Under the pieces are notes generated by a model. That model did not search any database. It saw only the letters and a program-made list of their open reading frames with translations, and was not told the DNA's origin. This document shows positions 32,382-41,020 of a stretch of 64,000 bases of DNA, piece after piece. The DNA lies in the NCBI GenBank assembly GCA_938042195.1, contig CALIRQ010000007.1, positions 118,380-182,379 of the forward strand, given 5' to 3'. Positions within the stretch are counted from its first letter, which is position 1. Every line of letters begins with the position of its first letter. The DNA comes from an uncultured archaeon. GTDB lineage: Archaea; Thermoproteota; Bathyarchaeia; 40CM-2-53-6; CALIRQ01. The position numbers and the translations under genes are program-made.

Positions 32382-33287
32382 GTGGGATCCGATGTGGTCA
32401 AAGGCAGCGGGTTCGCATCAAGCCTAATCGAGAGGCTGGACGCCAAGGCGAGGGCGCTCTTAATCTTTTGGCATAAGTTCGGGGAGCTTTTCTCGAGCGA
32501 GATAGAGTTCCTCAGGGGGTTCGTGATCCGCTATACCCTCCTGAGCGTTGGGATTTCGCTGCTCGCCGGCTTATTGATCGGGGCCACCTTGAGCGCTATG
32601 ATATCGCAGTTCATCCTCATATCCCTGATAGGGGGCTTTCCGCTGGCAATAGTTTACGGCAACTCGATCGGGATCCCGGCGGAGGCCTCATGCGCCTCGG
32701 TCGTTCTGCTACATTGCTTCATGCTCTACGCGGCCCTGAGGGTCCTCTCCTCTTTGGTCGGGTACCCTAGGCTGGCGCCCTATCTCTCGGCTATTGTGGA
32801 GAGATACAAATCCAACCTCGCCCCGTTCTCGAGGCGCGTCGATGGATTGCGAGCGATCGGGACGATGGCCCTAAGCTCCTTCCTCATAGGTTGGTGGGTT
32901 TCCGCCGTGTTGGCCCTCCTGTTGGGCATCGGCGTTCGGGTCGCCCTCAAAGGCTCGGCCATGGGGTTGATGGCGGCAGCTGCCGTTTCGCTGGCGCTCT
33001 ACAAGGGCCTCATCATGGCGATACCTGATGCTTGGGTTGTTGGCGCGATCTTCTTGGTCATATTCTTCGCCTCGACGGCAATCCTCCGGAGGATCGCCTC
33101 CCGAAGCAAGTTTTTTATTAAGCCATCGCCATCAAAGCTCGGGTGCCCAAATGTCGAAAGAGGTAGGAAAGGAGATATTGTCGGAGGAGTTGAAAAGGGA
33201 GATAAGGGACAGGGTGGAGAAGGGCCTCGAGGAGTTGAGGAAGAAATTCGAGGAGTTCAGGGAGAAGAGGAAGGAGCTAATCGATGA
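32382..33287 (+). CDS. Six-span membrane protein, unknown
   Basis: A 301-residue protein from GTG 32382 with about six membrane spans between residues 45 and 240 (for example LLSVGISLLAGLLIGATL and GLMAAAAVSLALYKGLIM). No family is recognised with confidence; a resemblance to archaeal small-solute exporters is only general. The last 45 residues are soluble, Gly/Arg/Glu-rich and coincide with the first 137 bases of the next gene in another frame, so the original stop was probably nearer 33130. Confidence 0.7.
   Translation: MGSDVVKGSGFASSLIERLDAKARALLIFWHKFGELFSSEIEFLRGFVIRYTLLSVGISLLAGLLIGATLSAMISQFILISLIGGFPLAIVYGNSIGIPAEASCASVVLLHCFMLYAALRVLSSLVGYPRLAPYLSAIVERYKSNLAPFSRRVDGLRAIGTMALSSFLIGWWVSAVLALLLGIGVRVALKGSAMGLMAAAAVSLALYKGLIMAIPDAWVVGAIFLVIFFASTAILRRIASRSKFFIKPSPSKLGCPNVERGRKGDIVGGVEKGDKGQGGEGPRGVEEEIRGVQGEEEGANR
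33111..33121 (+). promoter_or_regulatory. TATA box before the gene at 33151
   Basis: TTTTTTATTAA ends 29 bases before ATG 33151, supporting a start there rather than at the in-frame TTG/ATG codons further up. Confidence 0.55.
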
Positions 33288-33366
33288 TAAGGCGCTAATC
33301 GCCATCGGGATCGCCTTCTTGGTGGGATTTGCCCTAGGTGCCATATTATCGAGATCGAAGGAGTAA
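33151..33366 (+). CDS. 71-residue coiled-coil protein with membrane span
   Basis: A small protein with an amphipathic charged helix (residues about 10-48, with EELRKKFEEFREKRKEL) followed by one membrane span (ALIAIGIAFLVGFALGAILSR). This YtxH-like layout suggests a membrane-anchored helper. It forms a pair with the next gene, starting nine bases on. Its first 46 codons overlap the preceding gene in another frame. Confidence 0.75.
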   Translation: MSKEVGKEILSEELKREIRDRVEKGLEELRKKFEEFREKRKELIDDKALIAIGIAFLVGFALGAILSRSKE

Positions 33367-33374
33367 TGCCGTAG

Positions 33375-33674
33375 TTGGCCAAGGGATTCCTTTCAGCCCT
33401 AATCGATAGGCTCATCGAATCCGCCATAGATGAGGCTCAAAGGGCCGTGGGGAGATGGATCGGGAGGAGCCTCTCCGGGATACTGAAGGCTTTGGCCCTC
33501 GCGATCCTCGCCGCATTCCTTATATCGCTCGGGATCGCATTCATCTGCGTTGGGATAGCCAAGTACCTTGGGGCCTTCATCCCGGCGTGGTTTTCGTGGC
33601 TCTTAGTCGGCGTTTTGGCGGCCCTCCTCGGCCTCCTCTTCGCCCTTGCATCCCTTTTATTGCTAAAGGGATAG
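33375..33674 (+). CDS. Two-span membrane protein, holin-X/phage_holin_3_6-like
   Basis: A 99-residue protein: an N-terminal amphipathic helix (IDRLIESAIDEAQRAVGRWIGRS) and two long membrane spans (ALALAILAAFLISLGIAFICVGIAKYL and WLLVGVLAALLGLLFALASLLLL parts). The pair of a charged single-span protein and a two-span protein is often seen in bacteria (YtxH with a DUF1469-like protein), with an unclear role in the envelope. TTG 33375 is the start. The family call is tentative. Confidence 0.6.
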   Translation: MAKGFLSALIDRLIESAIDEAQRAVGRWIGRSLSGILKALALAILAAFLISLGIAFICVGIAKYLGAFIPAWFSWLLVGVLAALLGLLFALASLLLLKG

Positions 33675-33767
33675 CGGCCGCCCCGGTGGCCCAAGGGGCC
33701 TGGCCCCGGCTCTGGAGATTCGCCTAAATATAGCATCGTGAATTAAGACCCCAGAGGCCGATCCGGC

Positions 33768-34796
33768 TTGAGGGCCGTTGGGCTGATCTCCGGCGGCTTG
33801 GATAGCGCGCTGGCCGCGAAGATAATCATGGGCATGGGGATCGAAGTTATCGGCATCCATTTCTCAACGCCCTTCTCGAGCGCCAAGGTAGAAGCATCCG
33901 CCAAGAGGATCTCAGAGCTCCTGGGCTTCCCCTTGCGGATCATCAAGCTCGGCCGGGAATACTTCGAGGTCGTCGCGAGCCCAAGGTATGGCTATGGGGC
34001 GGCCATGAACCCCTGCATAGATTGCAAGATCCTCATGCTCAAGAGGGCCAAGGAGCTGATGGAGGAGGTTGGGGCCGGGTTCGTATTCACGGGCGAGGTC
34101 CTCGGCGAGAGGCCCATGTCCCAAAACCCATGGGCCTTGGGAGTCATCGAGAGGGAATCCGGCTTGGAGGGGTTGCTCCTGAGGCCGCTCTCCGCCAAGC
34201 TCTTGGGCGAAACTCTGGCCGAGAGGATGGGTTGGGTGAAGAGGGATGGGTTGTTGGCGCTCAGGGGCCGATCCAGAAGGGATCAGATCAGGATGGCCGA
34301 GGAGCTCGGCATAACCGGCTACCTGACCCCGGCCGGCGGTTGCATGTTGACCGATAGGGGCTTCTCAGCCAAGCTATTGGATTTTTTGGAGCACGGCGGC
34401 GAGCTCTCGGAGCCAGAACTCGAGAAGCTCAAGGTGGGAAGGCATTTCAGATATGGGGGGAGCAGGATAATCGTTGGGAGGGACGAGAGGGAGAACGAGG
34501 CCCTCAAGAGGCTTAAGGGGCCGGGCGAGGTCCTTCTTGAGGTCATCGGCTGGGGTAGCCCAACGGCCTTGCTATCCGGGGAGGTTTCGGAGGAGGCCAT
34601 AAGGATCGCCGCCTCCTTGACGGCCAGGTACTCGGATTGCAAGCTGGATGAGGTCCCCGTGGCCTACTGGAATGGGGAGCGCGGGGAGATATTGGTCGGC
34701 CGCGCGGGGGAGGACCTCATTGAGGAATTGAGGGTGAAGTGGAAGAGGAGGCGGGGAAGGTTTATATTCAAGGCCCGGGGAACTGGTGGGAAATAG
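33768..34796 (+). CDS. PP-loop thiouridylase-like protein (ThiI/MnmA-related)
   Basis: A 342-residue protein with an N-terminal ATP pyrophosphatase PP-loop, LISGGLDSALAAKI, and two conserved Cys regions, AAMNPCIDCKILML and TPAGGCMLTDRGFS. The latter is typical of the TrmU-like proteins of bacteria and archaea that are predicted to thiolate tRNA uridines. The C-terminal 110 residues (KVGRHFRYGGSRIIVGRDEREN) form an extra domain seen in the same proteins. It lies soon after the sulfide-to-homocysteine genes, which fits sulfur-transfer work. Start TTG 33768, with TATA-like CCTAAATATAG at about 33723-33733. Confidence 0.8.
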   Translation: MRAVGLISGGLDSALAAKIIMGMGIEVIGIHFSTPFSSAKVEASAKRISELLGFPLRIIKLGREYFEVVASPRYGYGAAMNPCIDCKILMLKRAKELMEEVGAGFVFTGEVLGERPMSQNPWALGVIERESGLEGLLLRPLSAKLLGETLAERMGWVKRDGLLALRGRSRRDQIRMAEELGITGYLTPAGGCMLTDRGFSAKLLDFLEHGGELSEPELEKLKVGRHFRYGGSRIIVGRDERENEALKRLKGPGEVLLEVIGWGSPTALLSGEVSEEAIRIAASLTARYSDCKLDEVPVAYWNGERGEILVGRAGEDLIEELRVKWKRRRGRFIFKARGTGGK

Positions 34797-34803
34797 GTGG
34801 GGA

Positions 34804-35066
34804 ATGGGGTTGGCCAAACGGCGTCCGTGGTTCATCCCCAAGCGAGCCAAGGATAGGATAGCGATGCTCGCGTGGTTGATCGCGTTCGCGATGGTATGTT
34901 GGCCCGCCGCGGCTTGGGCCAACCGCCTCGAGCCGCACATCCTCGGCTATCCTTTCAACTTCTTCTGGCTTTGGTTCTGGTTCAATGCGATAATCGCCAT
35001 CGAGATACTCATAGCTTGGAAGGTATGGGGGGTAGGAAGCGATGGAGTCTTGGATCGTCGTATTGA
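34804..35066 (+). CDS. DUF3311-type small subunit of a sodium symporter
   Basis: A short membrane protein with two spans (MLAWLIAFAMVCWPAAAW and FFWLWFWFNAIIAIEILIAW), the usual partner of SSS-family symporters. As written the frame continues to 35265 with unrelated residues and overlaps the symporter by 224 bases. Adding one G to the six-G run at 35027-35032 would end the protein at 35066 after KVWGGRKRW, giving the 80-90 residues expected of the family. The coordinates given use that corrected end. ATG 34804 was chosen because a GGTGGGG site lies before it. Confidence 0.65.
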
Positions 35067-36526
35067 GCATAATATTGGGCTATCTGGTCCTTTGCCTCCT
35101 GCTGGGGTTCCAAGGTTGGAGGATCGGCAAAATCAACCTGGAGGATTTCATAGTTGGAGGGCGGCAGATGGGCTTCCTGGTCTTATACTTCACCTATACG
35201 GCCACCTTCATGAGCTCCTTCGCGTTCCTAGGGGCGCCGGGATGGATTTATTCGAGGGGCGTTAGCTTCTTCGCCACCTTCCTATCCTGCGTATTCAGCC
35301 CGCTATTCATGTATATCTTCGGCTATAGGTGCTGGTTGCTGGGCAAGAAGTACGGTTATCTAACCCCCTCCGATCTGCTGGCCGATTTCTATGGAAGCGA
35401 TCTCGTGAGGGCCCTGGTGGCCATCCTCAGCTTGATATTCCTCGTGCCCTACATCCAAACCCAGATGATGGCCTCGGGCTATCTCCTTGAGGCCGGCACG
35501 GGCGGGAGGATACCTTACATGTGGGGCGCGCTCTTCCTGCTGGCCGTCGTGGTCATCTATAGCCTCTTGGGCGGCATCAGGTCGGTCGCTTGGACGGATG
35601 TCTTCCAAGGCATATGGGGCTTCATCGCCATATGGGTCGCTGGGCTATATATCTCGCAGGTGGCCATGGGGACGATCGATCCCGCCCATATCGTGAGGAG
35701 GATTGAGGAGGCGAAGCCCAACCTCTTGCTATTCTCGGAGGCGGGATGGCCGGCCTATATGTCCCTCTTCCTCGGACTGGCCGGGATATCCCTCTACCCG
35801 CCAATGTGGATCAGGTACTACGTGGCCAAGAGCCCCAAGACCCTCAAATGGACGGCCGTGCTCTCGCCCATATACTACATATGGTGGTATCTGCCGTGCT
35901 TCATGATAGCTTGGGCTGGCTCCTTGCTCATGCCGGGCCTGAGGCAACCGGACAACATCCTGCCCGAGATGATGGTCAAATACGCGCCCCCATGGCTCGT
36001 GGGGCTGGTCTTCGCGGGCGGAATGGCCGCCGCCATGTCGACGGCCGATTCGCAGATCCATGCCTGCAGCGCCATATTCACGAGGGATATCTGCCAGAGG
36101 TTCCTGAGCCCTGGGGCTTCCGAGAGATCGATGGTGGCCCTCAGCAGGGCCCTGGTCGCGATCTTGGGCTTCTTATCGGTCGTCCTGGCGGTCCTATTCC
36201 CGAGCATGATAGTCATGATAGTGGCCATGAGCCTGAGCTCCTTCCTCATGCTGATCCCCCTCCTAGTCGGGGTCCTCCTCTGGCCCAGGGCCACGAAGTG
36301 GGGCGCCATAGCGGGCCTCTTGAGTGGGCTCGCGGTCTTGGCCCTGACCATGTTCGTCTACACGAGGCCGTTCGGCGTGGTTGGCGTCGTGCCGGGCGTT
36401 TGGGCCCTAATGGCCAGCGCGATCGCATTCACCGTAGTGAGCTATGCGACGAGGCCCCCGCCGCCCGAGATAATAAGCAGGTTCCATGGCTACTTGGAGT
36501 CGGAGATATACGGGGGCAGGTCATAG
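35042..36526 (+). CDS. Sodium:solute symporter (SSS family)
   Basis: A 494-residue transporter with 12-13 membrane spans. SSS features: the first span after a short leader, EDFIVGGRQMGFLVLYFTYTATFMSSFAFLGAPG, the YSLLGGIRSVAWTDVFQG signature and AGGMAAAMSTADSQIHACSAIFTRDI. The Ser/Thr residues for the Na2 site in the MSTADS region are present. Substrates in this subgroup (with a DUF3311 partner) include carboxylates, amino acids or purines and cannot be told here. Its ATG at 35042 lies within the preceding small-subunit gene. Confidence 0.93.
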   Translation: MESWIVVLSIILGYLVLCLLLGFQGWRIGKINLEDFIVGGRQMGFLVLYFTYTATFMSSFAFLGAPGWIYSRGVSFFATFLSCVFSPLFMYIFGYRCWLLGKKYGYLTPSDLLADFYGSDLVRALVAILSLIFLVPYIQTQMMASGYLLEAGTGGRIPYMWGALFLLAVVVIYSLLGGIRSVAWTDVFQGIWGFIAIWVAGLYISQVAMGTIDPAHIVRRIEEAKPNLLLFSEAGWPAYMSLFLGLAGISLYPPMWIRYYVAKSPKTLKWTAVLSPIYYIWWYLPCFMIAWAGSLLMPGLRQPDNILPEMMVKYAPPWLVGLVFAGGMAAAMSTADSQIHACSAIFTRDICQRFLSPGASERSMVALSRALVAILGFLSVVLAVLFPSMIVMIVAMSLSSFLMLIPLLVGVLLWPRATKWGAIAGLLSGLAVLALTMFVYTRPFGVVGVVPGVWALMASAIAFTVVSYATRPPPPEIISRFHGYLESEIYGGRS

Positions 36527-36604
36527 GCCGAAGGCTAGATTCGCCTCGCGTCGAATGGCCTCGGATGCTGGCGGTTGACCGATCCGGGAGCTCGGTGAGC
36601 GTGG

Positions 36605-37508
36605 TTGAGGATTGAGAGGCTTGTGAGATGCGCGATCGATATGCGCGTCCACGTGGGGCCGGAATGCATCGCTAGGAAGTACGATGCGATACAATTCGCG
36701 AAGGAAGCCCTGAGGCGCGGGATCGCCGGTGCGGTTCTGAAATCCCATTTCCAACCAACCAGCGATTGGGCCTATCTGGCGAGGAAGCATATTGGCGCCA
36801 AGTTCTTCGGGGCCATCGCCCTTAACAGGCATGTGGGCGGACTAAACCCATACGCGATCCGGGCCGCACTTGGGCCGAGGATCGGGGATGAGCCCCTCCT
36901 CAAGGTCGTATGGATGCCGACAATCCATTCCAAGAGCCACTTGGCCCTGAGGGTCGGGAAAGGGGGTGAATACGACATCCCGACCGAATGGGGGGGCGCG
37001 ATGCCCGGTTGCGGCCGCAGGGCCTCGGAGATCGATCCCGTTGAGGTCACGGCCGAGGGGGCGAGGCCGGCGCTGGAGGAGGTCTTGAGCATAATAAAGG
37101 AGTTCGACTTGGTTTTGGCGACGGGCCATTTGCACCGGGAGGAGGTCGAGTACCTATTCGAGAGGGCCAAGGGGAGGGGCTTGAGGAGGATATTGATAAC
37201 CCATCCGCTCTACGAGGCCGTCAACATGCCATTGGAGGGGGGTCGTCGCCATTTCCAAGAGGGGGGCATATATCGAACAATCCTATGCCCTGAACCTCAT
37301 GGATGGCATCCCGATCCGCAAGATGGTGGAATGCATAGAGGCCGTTGGGCCGGAGAGGACCATCCTCAGCTCCGACCTCGGCCAAGCGACCAACCCAAGC
37401 CCCCCCGCTGGTCTGCTCAGGTTCTCCAGGGCTCTCCAAAGGGAGGGGGTGGATCCGAAGGACATAAGGGAGATGGCCTGCGAGAACCCTAGGGCCCTAT
37501 TGGGCTGA
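36605..37508 (+). pseudogene. DUF6282 amidohydrolase-like protein, frameshifted
   Basis: A TIM-barrel hydrolase-like protein. The first frame, from TTG 36605, gives GIAGAVLKSHFQPTSDWAY, GAIALNRHVGGLNPYAI and KVVWMPTIHSKSH, all typical of DUF6282, and stays good up to NMPLEG. There a six-G run (37237-37242) shifts the frame. The true continuation, VVAISKRGAYIEQSYALN...ACENPRALLG, ends at 37508 and needs five Gs. The N-terminal metal motif D-x-H-x-H is DMRVH here, lacking the first His, so activity may already be altered. A homopolymer error is a strong alternative to real decay. Confidence 0.82.
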
Positions 37509-37533
37509 CCTCAAATCCTGATTGGAGGCCCCG

Positions 37534-39498
37534 TTAAAGGAGCGGGTATAGGATCCTGAACGCCAAGCCGCCCAAGAGCACGGCAAGCCCTATGTCGAAT
37601 AGGGCCGTCGCGAGCGCCTTCCCCCAGCCGAACTCCTTCGCTAGCGCCGCCACCGTGGCTATGCAGGGGAAGTATATCATGGCCACTAGGGAGAACACGA
37701 TCATCTGGACGGGCGCGAGGATCTCCGCGTAATTGGCTGTTCCGGCCAAGGTCGCCAATAATATCAGGGTGAGCTCCTTCCTGAGGATCCCGAAGAGCAA
37801 CGTAACGCCCGCCTCCTTCGGGAGGCCCAGCCACCAAACCACCAGCGGGACCATTGCTTCGGAGAGGGGATCCAGCCATCCCACGATCCTGAACGCCTCT
37901 AGGGCTATGCTCCCGCCCACTATATATGGGAAGGCGATGCAGGCGAAGCTCTTCGTCCTGGCCCAAGTCTTTTTGATTATGATCCTAAAAGAGGGCATCC
38001 TATAGGGCGGCATCTCCATTATCAATCCCATTGGCTCGCCCGGGAGCGCTTTATAGGCAATCCTTCCGACGAGGAGCACCAAGGCCAAATCGAATGCGTA
38101 AAGGCCAAGGGCTGGGAGCAGGCCCAAATAGGCGCCGACGAGCCCCATTATGACCACAGTCCTGGCCGCGCAGGGGATCAGGATCGCCACGAAGGCCGCG
38201 AGGAACCTCTCCCTATCCCTTTCCATTATCCTACACGCCAAGCAGGCAGGTACGCTACAGCCGAACCCTAACAAGAGGGGGATGAAGGCCTTCCCGTGGA
38301 GGCCCATCTTATGCATCAAATTATCCATCAGGAAGGCCGCCCTTGGCAAATAGCCGGAATCCTCCAATATGGCCAAGAGGGCGTAGAATGGGATTATGAA
38401 GGGGAGGGCTATGCTGACGCCGGCCCCTATGCCGGCCAGGACCCCATTCGCGATAAACTCTGCGATCCCCCCCTGGAGGATCGTCCCCATGATGCCTTCG
38501 CCAAGGGGTATCACGAGGTCCTCGAAGAGGGCATCGAAGATTTTGGAGAGATATCCCCCCACCACGAATACGATCCAAAATATGGAGGCGAATACGGCCA
38601 ACAGGATGGGGTAGCCAAGGATCCTATGGGCCGTTATATAACCAAGCCTATCTTCCATGGAAATCCTTGGGGCCGGGGCGAATCGAGTCACTTCCTTCGC
38701 GATCCTGTTCGCGAAACCATATCTCTCGTTCGCGATGACTACATGGGACGGCTCCCCATGGATGTTCTCCAGCTCTTCCCTCGCGACCTCGACCAACGCC
38801 ATTATCCTAGGGCCGTTTTCATGGGACCTCGCCCTTCCCTCTATGTCCTCATCGCCCTCGAGGAGCTTTATGGCTATCCACCTTGGAGGATAGAGCTTCG
38901 CCATCTCCGGCAGGTCGGAGGCGATGGCCTTGGAGAGCTTGCCCAGGACCCGCTCAACCTCCTTGCCCTTAAACGTCCTCCTAGAAACCTTGATCTTGCC
39001 ATCCAAGCAATCGATGACAGTCCTCAGGAGCTCCTCGATCCCCTCCCCGGTTATCGCCACCGTGGGGACCACTGGGACCCCCAAGAGCTCCGATAGCCTC
39101 TTGGCATCTATCCTTATGCCCTTCTTGGAGGCATAATCGACTAGGTTCAAGGCTATTATGATGGGGACCTCCATCTCCAATAGTTGTAGCGTGAAGTATA
39201 GGTTCCTCTCTAAGGATGACGCGTCCACCACGTTCACGATCACATCGGGGCGACCCGTGGCTATGTACTCCCTAGCGATGATCTCCTCCATGGAGAAGGT
39301 CGATAGGGAATATATCCCGGGCAGGTCTATGACCCTAAGGACCCTCCCCATGAAGAATAGGGTGCCCTCCGCCTTTTCGACCGTCTTGCCGGGCCAATTG
39401 CCTATGGTCTGGCTCGCCCCGGTCAATTGATTGAATATAACGCTCTTTCCGACGTTCGCATTCCCGGCTAGGGCGATCGTCGCCTCCTCCTTGGCCAT
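37534..39498 (-). CDS. feoB: Ferrous iron transporter FeoB
   Basis: A 654-residue Fe(II) transporter. The N-terminal GTPase has G1 GNANVGKSVIFNQLTG, G3 DLPGIYSLST and G4 NLVD; a helical GDI-like linker follows, then about eight membrane spans with Gate domains, including GFGCSVPACLACRIM and GSGYLPRAAF-type DSGYLPRAAFLMD. The conserved Cys in the pore region is present. ATG 39498 follows the stop of the DtxR-FeoA gene by five bases; TTG 39507 is an alternative that overlaps that stop. Confidence 0.96.
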   Translation of the reverse strand: MAKEEATIALAGNANVGKSVIFNQLTGASQTIGNWPGKTVEKAEGTLFFMGRVLRVIDLPGIYSLSTFSMEEIIAREYIATGRPDVIVNVVDASSLERNLYFTLQLLEMEVPIIIALNLVDYASKKGIRIDAKRLSELLGVPVVPTVAITGEGIEELLRTVIDCLDGKIKVSRRTFKGKEVERVLGKLSKAIASDLPEMAKLYPPRWIAIKLLEGDEDIEGRARSHENGPRIMALVEVAREELENIHGEPSHVVIANERYGFANRIAKEVTRFAPAPRISMEDRLGYITAHRILGYPILLAVFASIFWIVFVVGGYLSKIFDALFEDLVIPLGEGIMGTILQGGIAEFIANGVLAGIGAGVSIALPFIIPFYALLAILEDSGYLPRAAFLMDNLMHKMGLHGKAFIPLLLGFGCSVPACLACRIMERDRERFLAAFVAILIPCAARTVVIMGLVGAYLGLLPALGLYAFDLALVLLVGRIAYKALPGEPMGLIMEMPPYRMPSFRIIIKKTWARTKSFACIAFPYIVGGSIALEAFRIVGWLDPLSEAMVPLVVWWLGLPKEAGVTLLFGILRKELTLILLATLAGTANYAEILAPVQMIVFSLVAMIYFPCIATVAALAKEFGWGKALATALFDIGLAVLLGGLAFRILYPLL

Positions 39499-39503
39499 GG
39501 CCT

Positions 39504-40139
39504 TCAAACCCCCAAGCGCCTCACGATGACCTTGGAGGCCACGCCGAACCCAAGCGCGAGCGAGGTTCCGCGAACCCCAACCTCGATCGGGCCCCTGAAG
39601 GGCGCCCTCCTAAGGACCGTGATCTCGACCCCCGGGGTGAGGCCCATCTCGATGAGCCTCCTCCTGAGGCCGAACCCACCGAGGGGATATAGGACGATCG
39701 CGCTTTCCCCCTCCCTCAACTCCGACAGTGGTAGCGCATCCTCTATGGCCCCCCTCGTTGCGCTTATCTCCTCTATGGCCTTCCCATCGATCTCGTGCTT
39801 CGTTTGGAGATGGAATGGGAGGTCCCCCACATCGCCTTCCAAGAGCCTCCTCAAATACCCGAGAGGTCCCCTCCCGTGACCATAACTTTCATGGACGAAT
39901 CGTACCCGATGCTCCCTTACGGCTTCGATCCCTTTCTCGGTCAGCTTATACTGGCCCCCCTCCAGGAGGATGAGGCCATCTTCTTGGCCCTTCCTCAGCA
40001 GATCCTCTGCCTCCTCCAACGGCAACCCAATCCTCTTGGCCACGTCAACCGCGGAGGCCCCACTGCCCTCGAGATGCGCCGTCAGGATCGCCTCCATCGC
40101 CTCCGTTAATCCGTCCACCTTGGGGGCCCTTCTACCCAT
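39504..40139 (-). CDS. DtxR-like regulator with FeoA domain
   Basis: A 211-residue protein that joins an N-terminal winged helix (residues about 8-65, ASAVDVAKRIGLPLEEAEDLL) to a middle helical segment (VHESYGHGRGPLGYLRRLL) and a C-terminal FeoA/SH3-like domain (PLSELREGESAIVLYPLGG...RRRLIEMGLTPG). It could be an iron-sensing repressor of the DtxR family or a FeoA fused to a regulator, acting on the feoB it precedes. Metal ligands cannot be assigned by eye. ATG 40139 was chosen over the open frame to 40199, where similarity ends. Co-transcribed with feoB. Confidence 0.85.
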   Translation of the reverse strand: MGRRAPKVDGLTEAMEAILTAHLEGSGASAVDVAKRIGLPLEEAEDLLRKGQEDGLILLEGGQYKLTEKGIEAVREHRVRFVHESYGHGRGPLGYLRRLLEGDVGDLPFHLQTKHEIDGKAIEEISATRGAIEDALPLSELREGESAIVLYPLGGFGLRRRLIEMGLTPGVEITVLRRAPFRGPIEVGVRGTSLALGFGVASKVIVRRLGV

Positions 40140-40180
40140 CTCGGTTCCGCCGCCTCGAATGGCACAGCTGGGCCGTGGCC

Positions 40181-40190
40181 AATTTAAAAC
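40181..40190 (-). promoter_or_regulatory. TATA box of the feo operon
   Basis: On the minus strand GTTTTAAATT lies about 42 bases before ATG 40139, so a short leader of roughly 15 bases is expected. An iron-responsive operator would be sought around it. Confidence 0.45.
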
Positions 40191-40280
40191 CTTTCTCAAT
40201 ACGATGAGGCATCAATCGGATGAGTCTGGGCCCTATTGATCCAAGGGGATCTCCATAACGCCATATTAACTCCCTCGGGG

Positions 40281-41015
40281 CTAATCTAGGCCATACAACC
40301 TCTTGGCATTCTCCCCCAAGACTCTTCGGAGGTTTTCTCCATCTAAACCGGAAGCCCGAACCTTCTCCAGCTCCCACGAGGGATGGCCACATGGCGCATC
40401 GTCCCCGTAAATCACCCTATCCCTGCCAACGCGTTCCATCGCCTCCTTGATCTTGGTGTGCATCGGCATGCCGCTGGTCTCCAAGTATACATTCGGGTTG
40501 CGCTCGGCCACCTCTATCGCGCCGTTTATGTAGACTATATGGCCATGGCCCATGTGGAGGAGGACGATCTTCACGCTCGGGAACTCCCTAGCCAGCGGCT
40601 CAAAGCTCCAAGGAAGGCTGAAGGGGGGATGGCCGCAATGGAATTGTATCGGCACCCCAGCTTCCTCGGCCGCGCTGATCACGGGGCGGACTATTGGGGA
40701 ATCGGGAGTATATCCATCGAAGAGCGGATGCATCTTTATGCCCACGAAGTTCTCCTCGCCCAAATACTTCTCCAGGTCTCGCATGTAGTCCTTCTCCCTA
40801 GGATTCACCCAGACGTTTGCGAATAGGTCCCTGGAGCCCCTGACCGCCTTCGATATCGCATAGTTATCCCTATCCATTATTATGGCCTTGCTATAATTGT
40901 ACTGGCGCATAAGCTCCCTAAGCTCCTCGAGCGTCAGGGCCACCCGGAAGTCCGGAGAAAGGGGATGTATGTGGGCGTGGGCATCGACTATTTCAAATTC
41001 CTTCCACCAACTCAT
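40281..41015 (-). CDS. Metal-dependent amidohydrolase (Amidohydro_2 type)
   Basis: A 244-residue TIM-barrel hydrolase with the metal motif VDAHAHIHP near the N-terminus, GIKMHPLFDGYTP, FHCGHPPFS, LLHMGHGHIVY and the final Asp in YGDDAPCGHPSWE. All expected metal ligands (two N-terminal His, middle His residues, late Asp) are visible. It belongs to the group that includes decarboxylases and lactonases; the substrate is unknown. ATG 41015 follows the ECF component stop by five bases, so the two are probably in one operon. Confidence 0.85.
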   Translation of the reverse strand: MSWWKEFEIVDAHAHIHPLSPDFRVALTLEELRELMRQYNYSKAIIMDRDNYAISKAVRGSRDLFANVWVNPREKDYMRDLEKYLGEENFVGIKMHPLFDGYTPDSPIVRPVISAAEEAGVPIQFHCGHPPFSLPWSFEPLAREFPSVKIVLLHMGHGHIVYINGAIEVAERNPNVYLETSGMPMHTKIKEAMERVGRDRVIYGDDAPCGHPSWELEKVRASGLDGENLRRVLGENAKRLYGLD

Positions 41016-41020
41016 TCCGG

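Noticed and set aside
35746-36615. A 289-codon open frame on the plus strand inside the symporter gene
   Set aside because: It is another frame of a clear sodium:solute symporter; rich in Gly, Arg, His and Pro and without family features.
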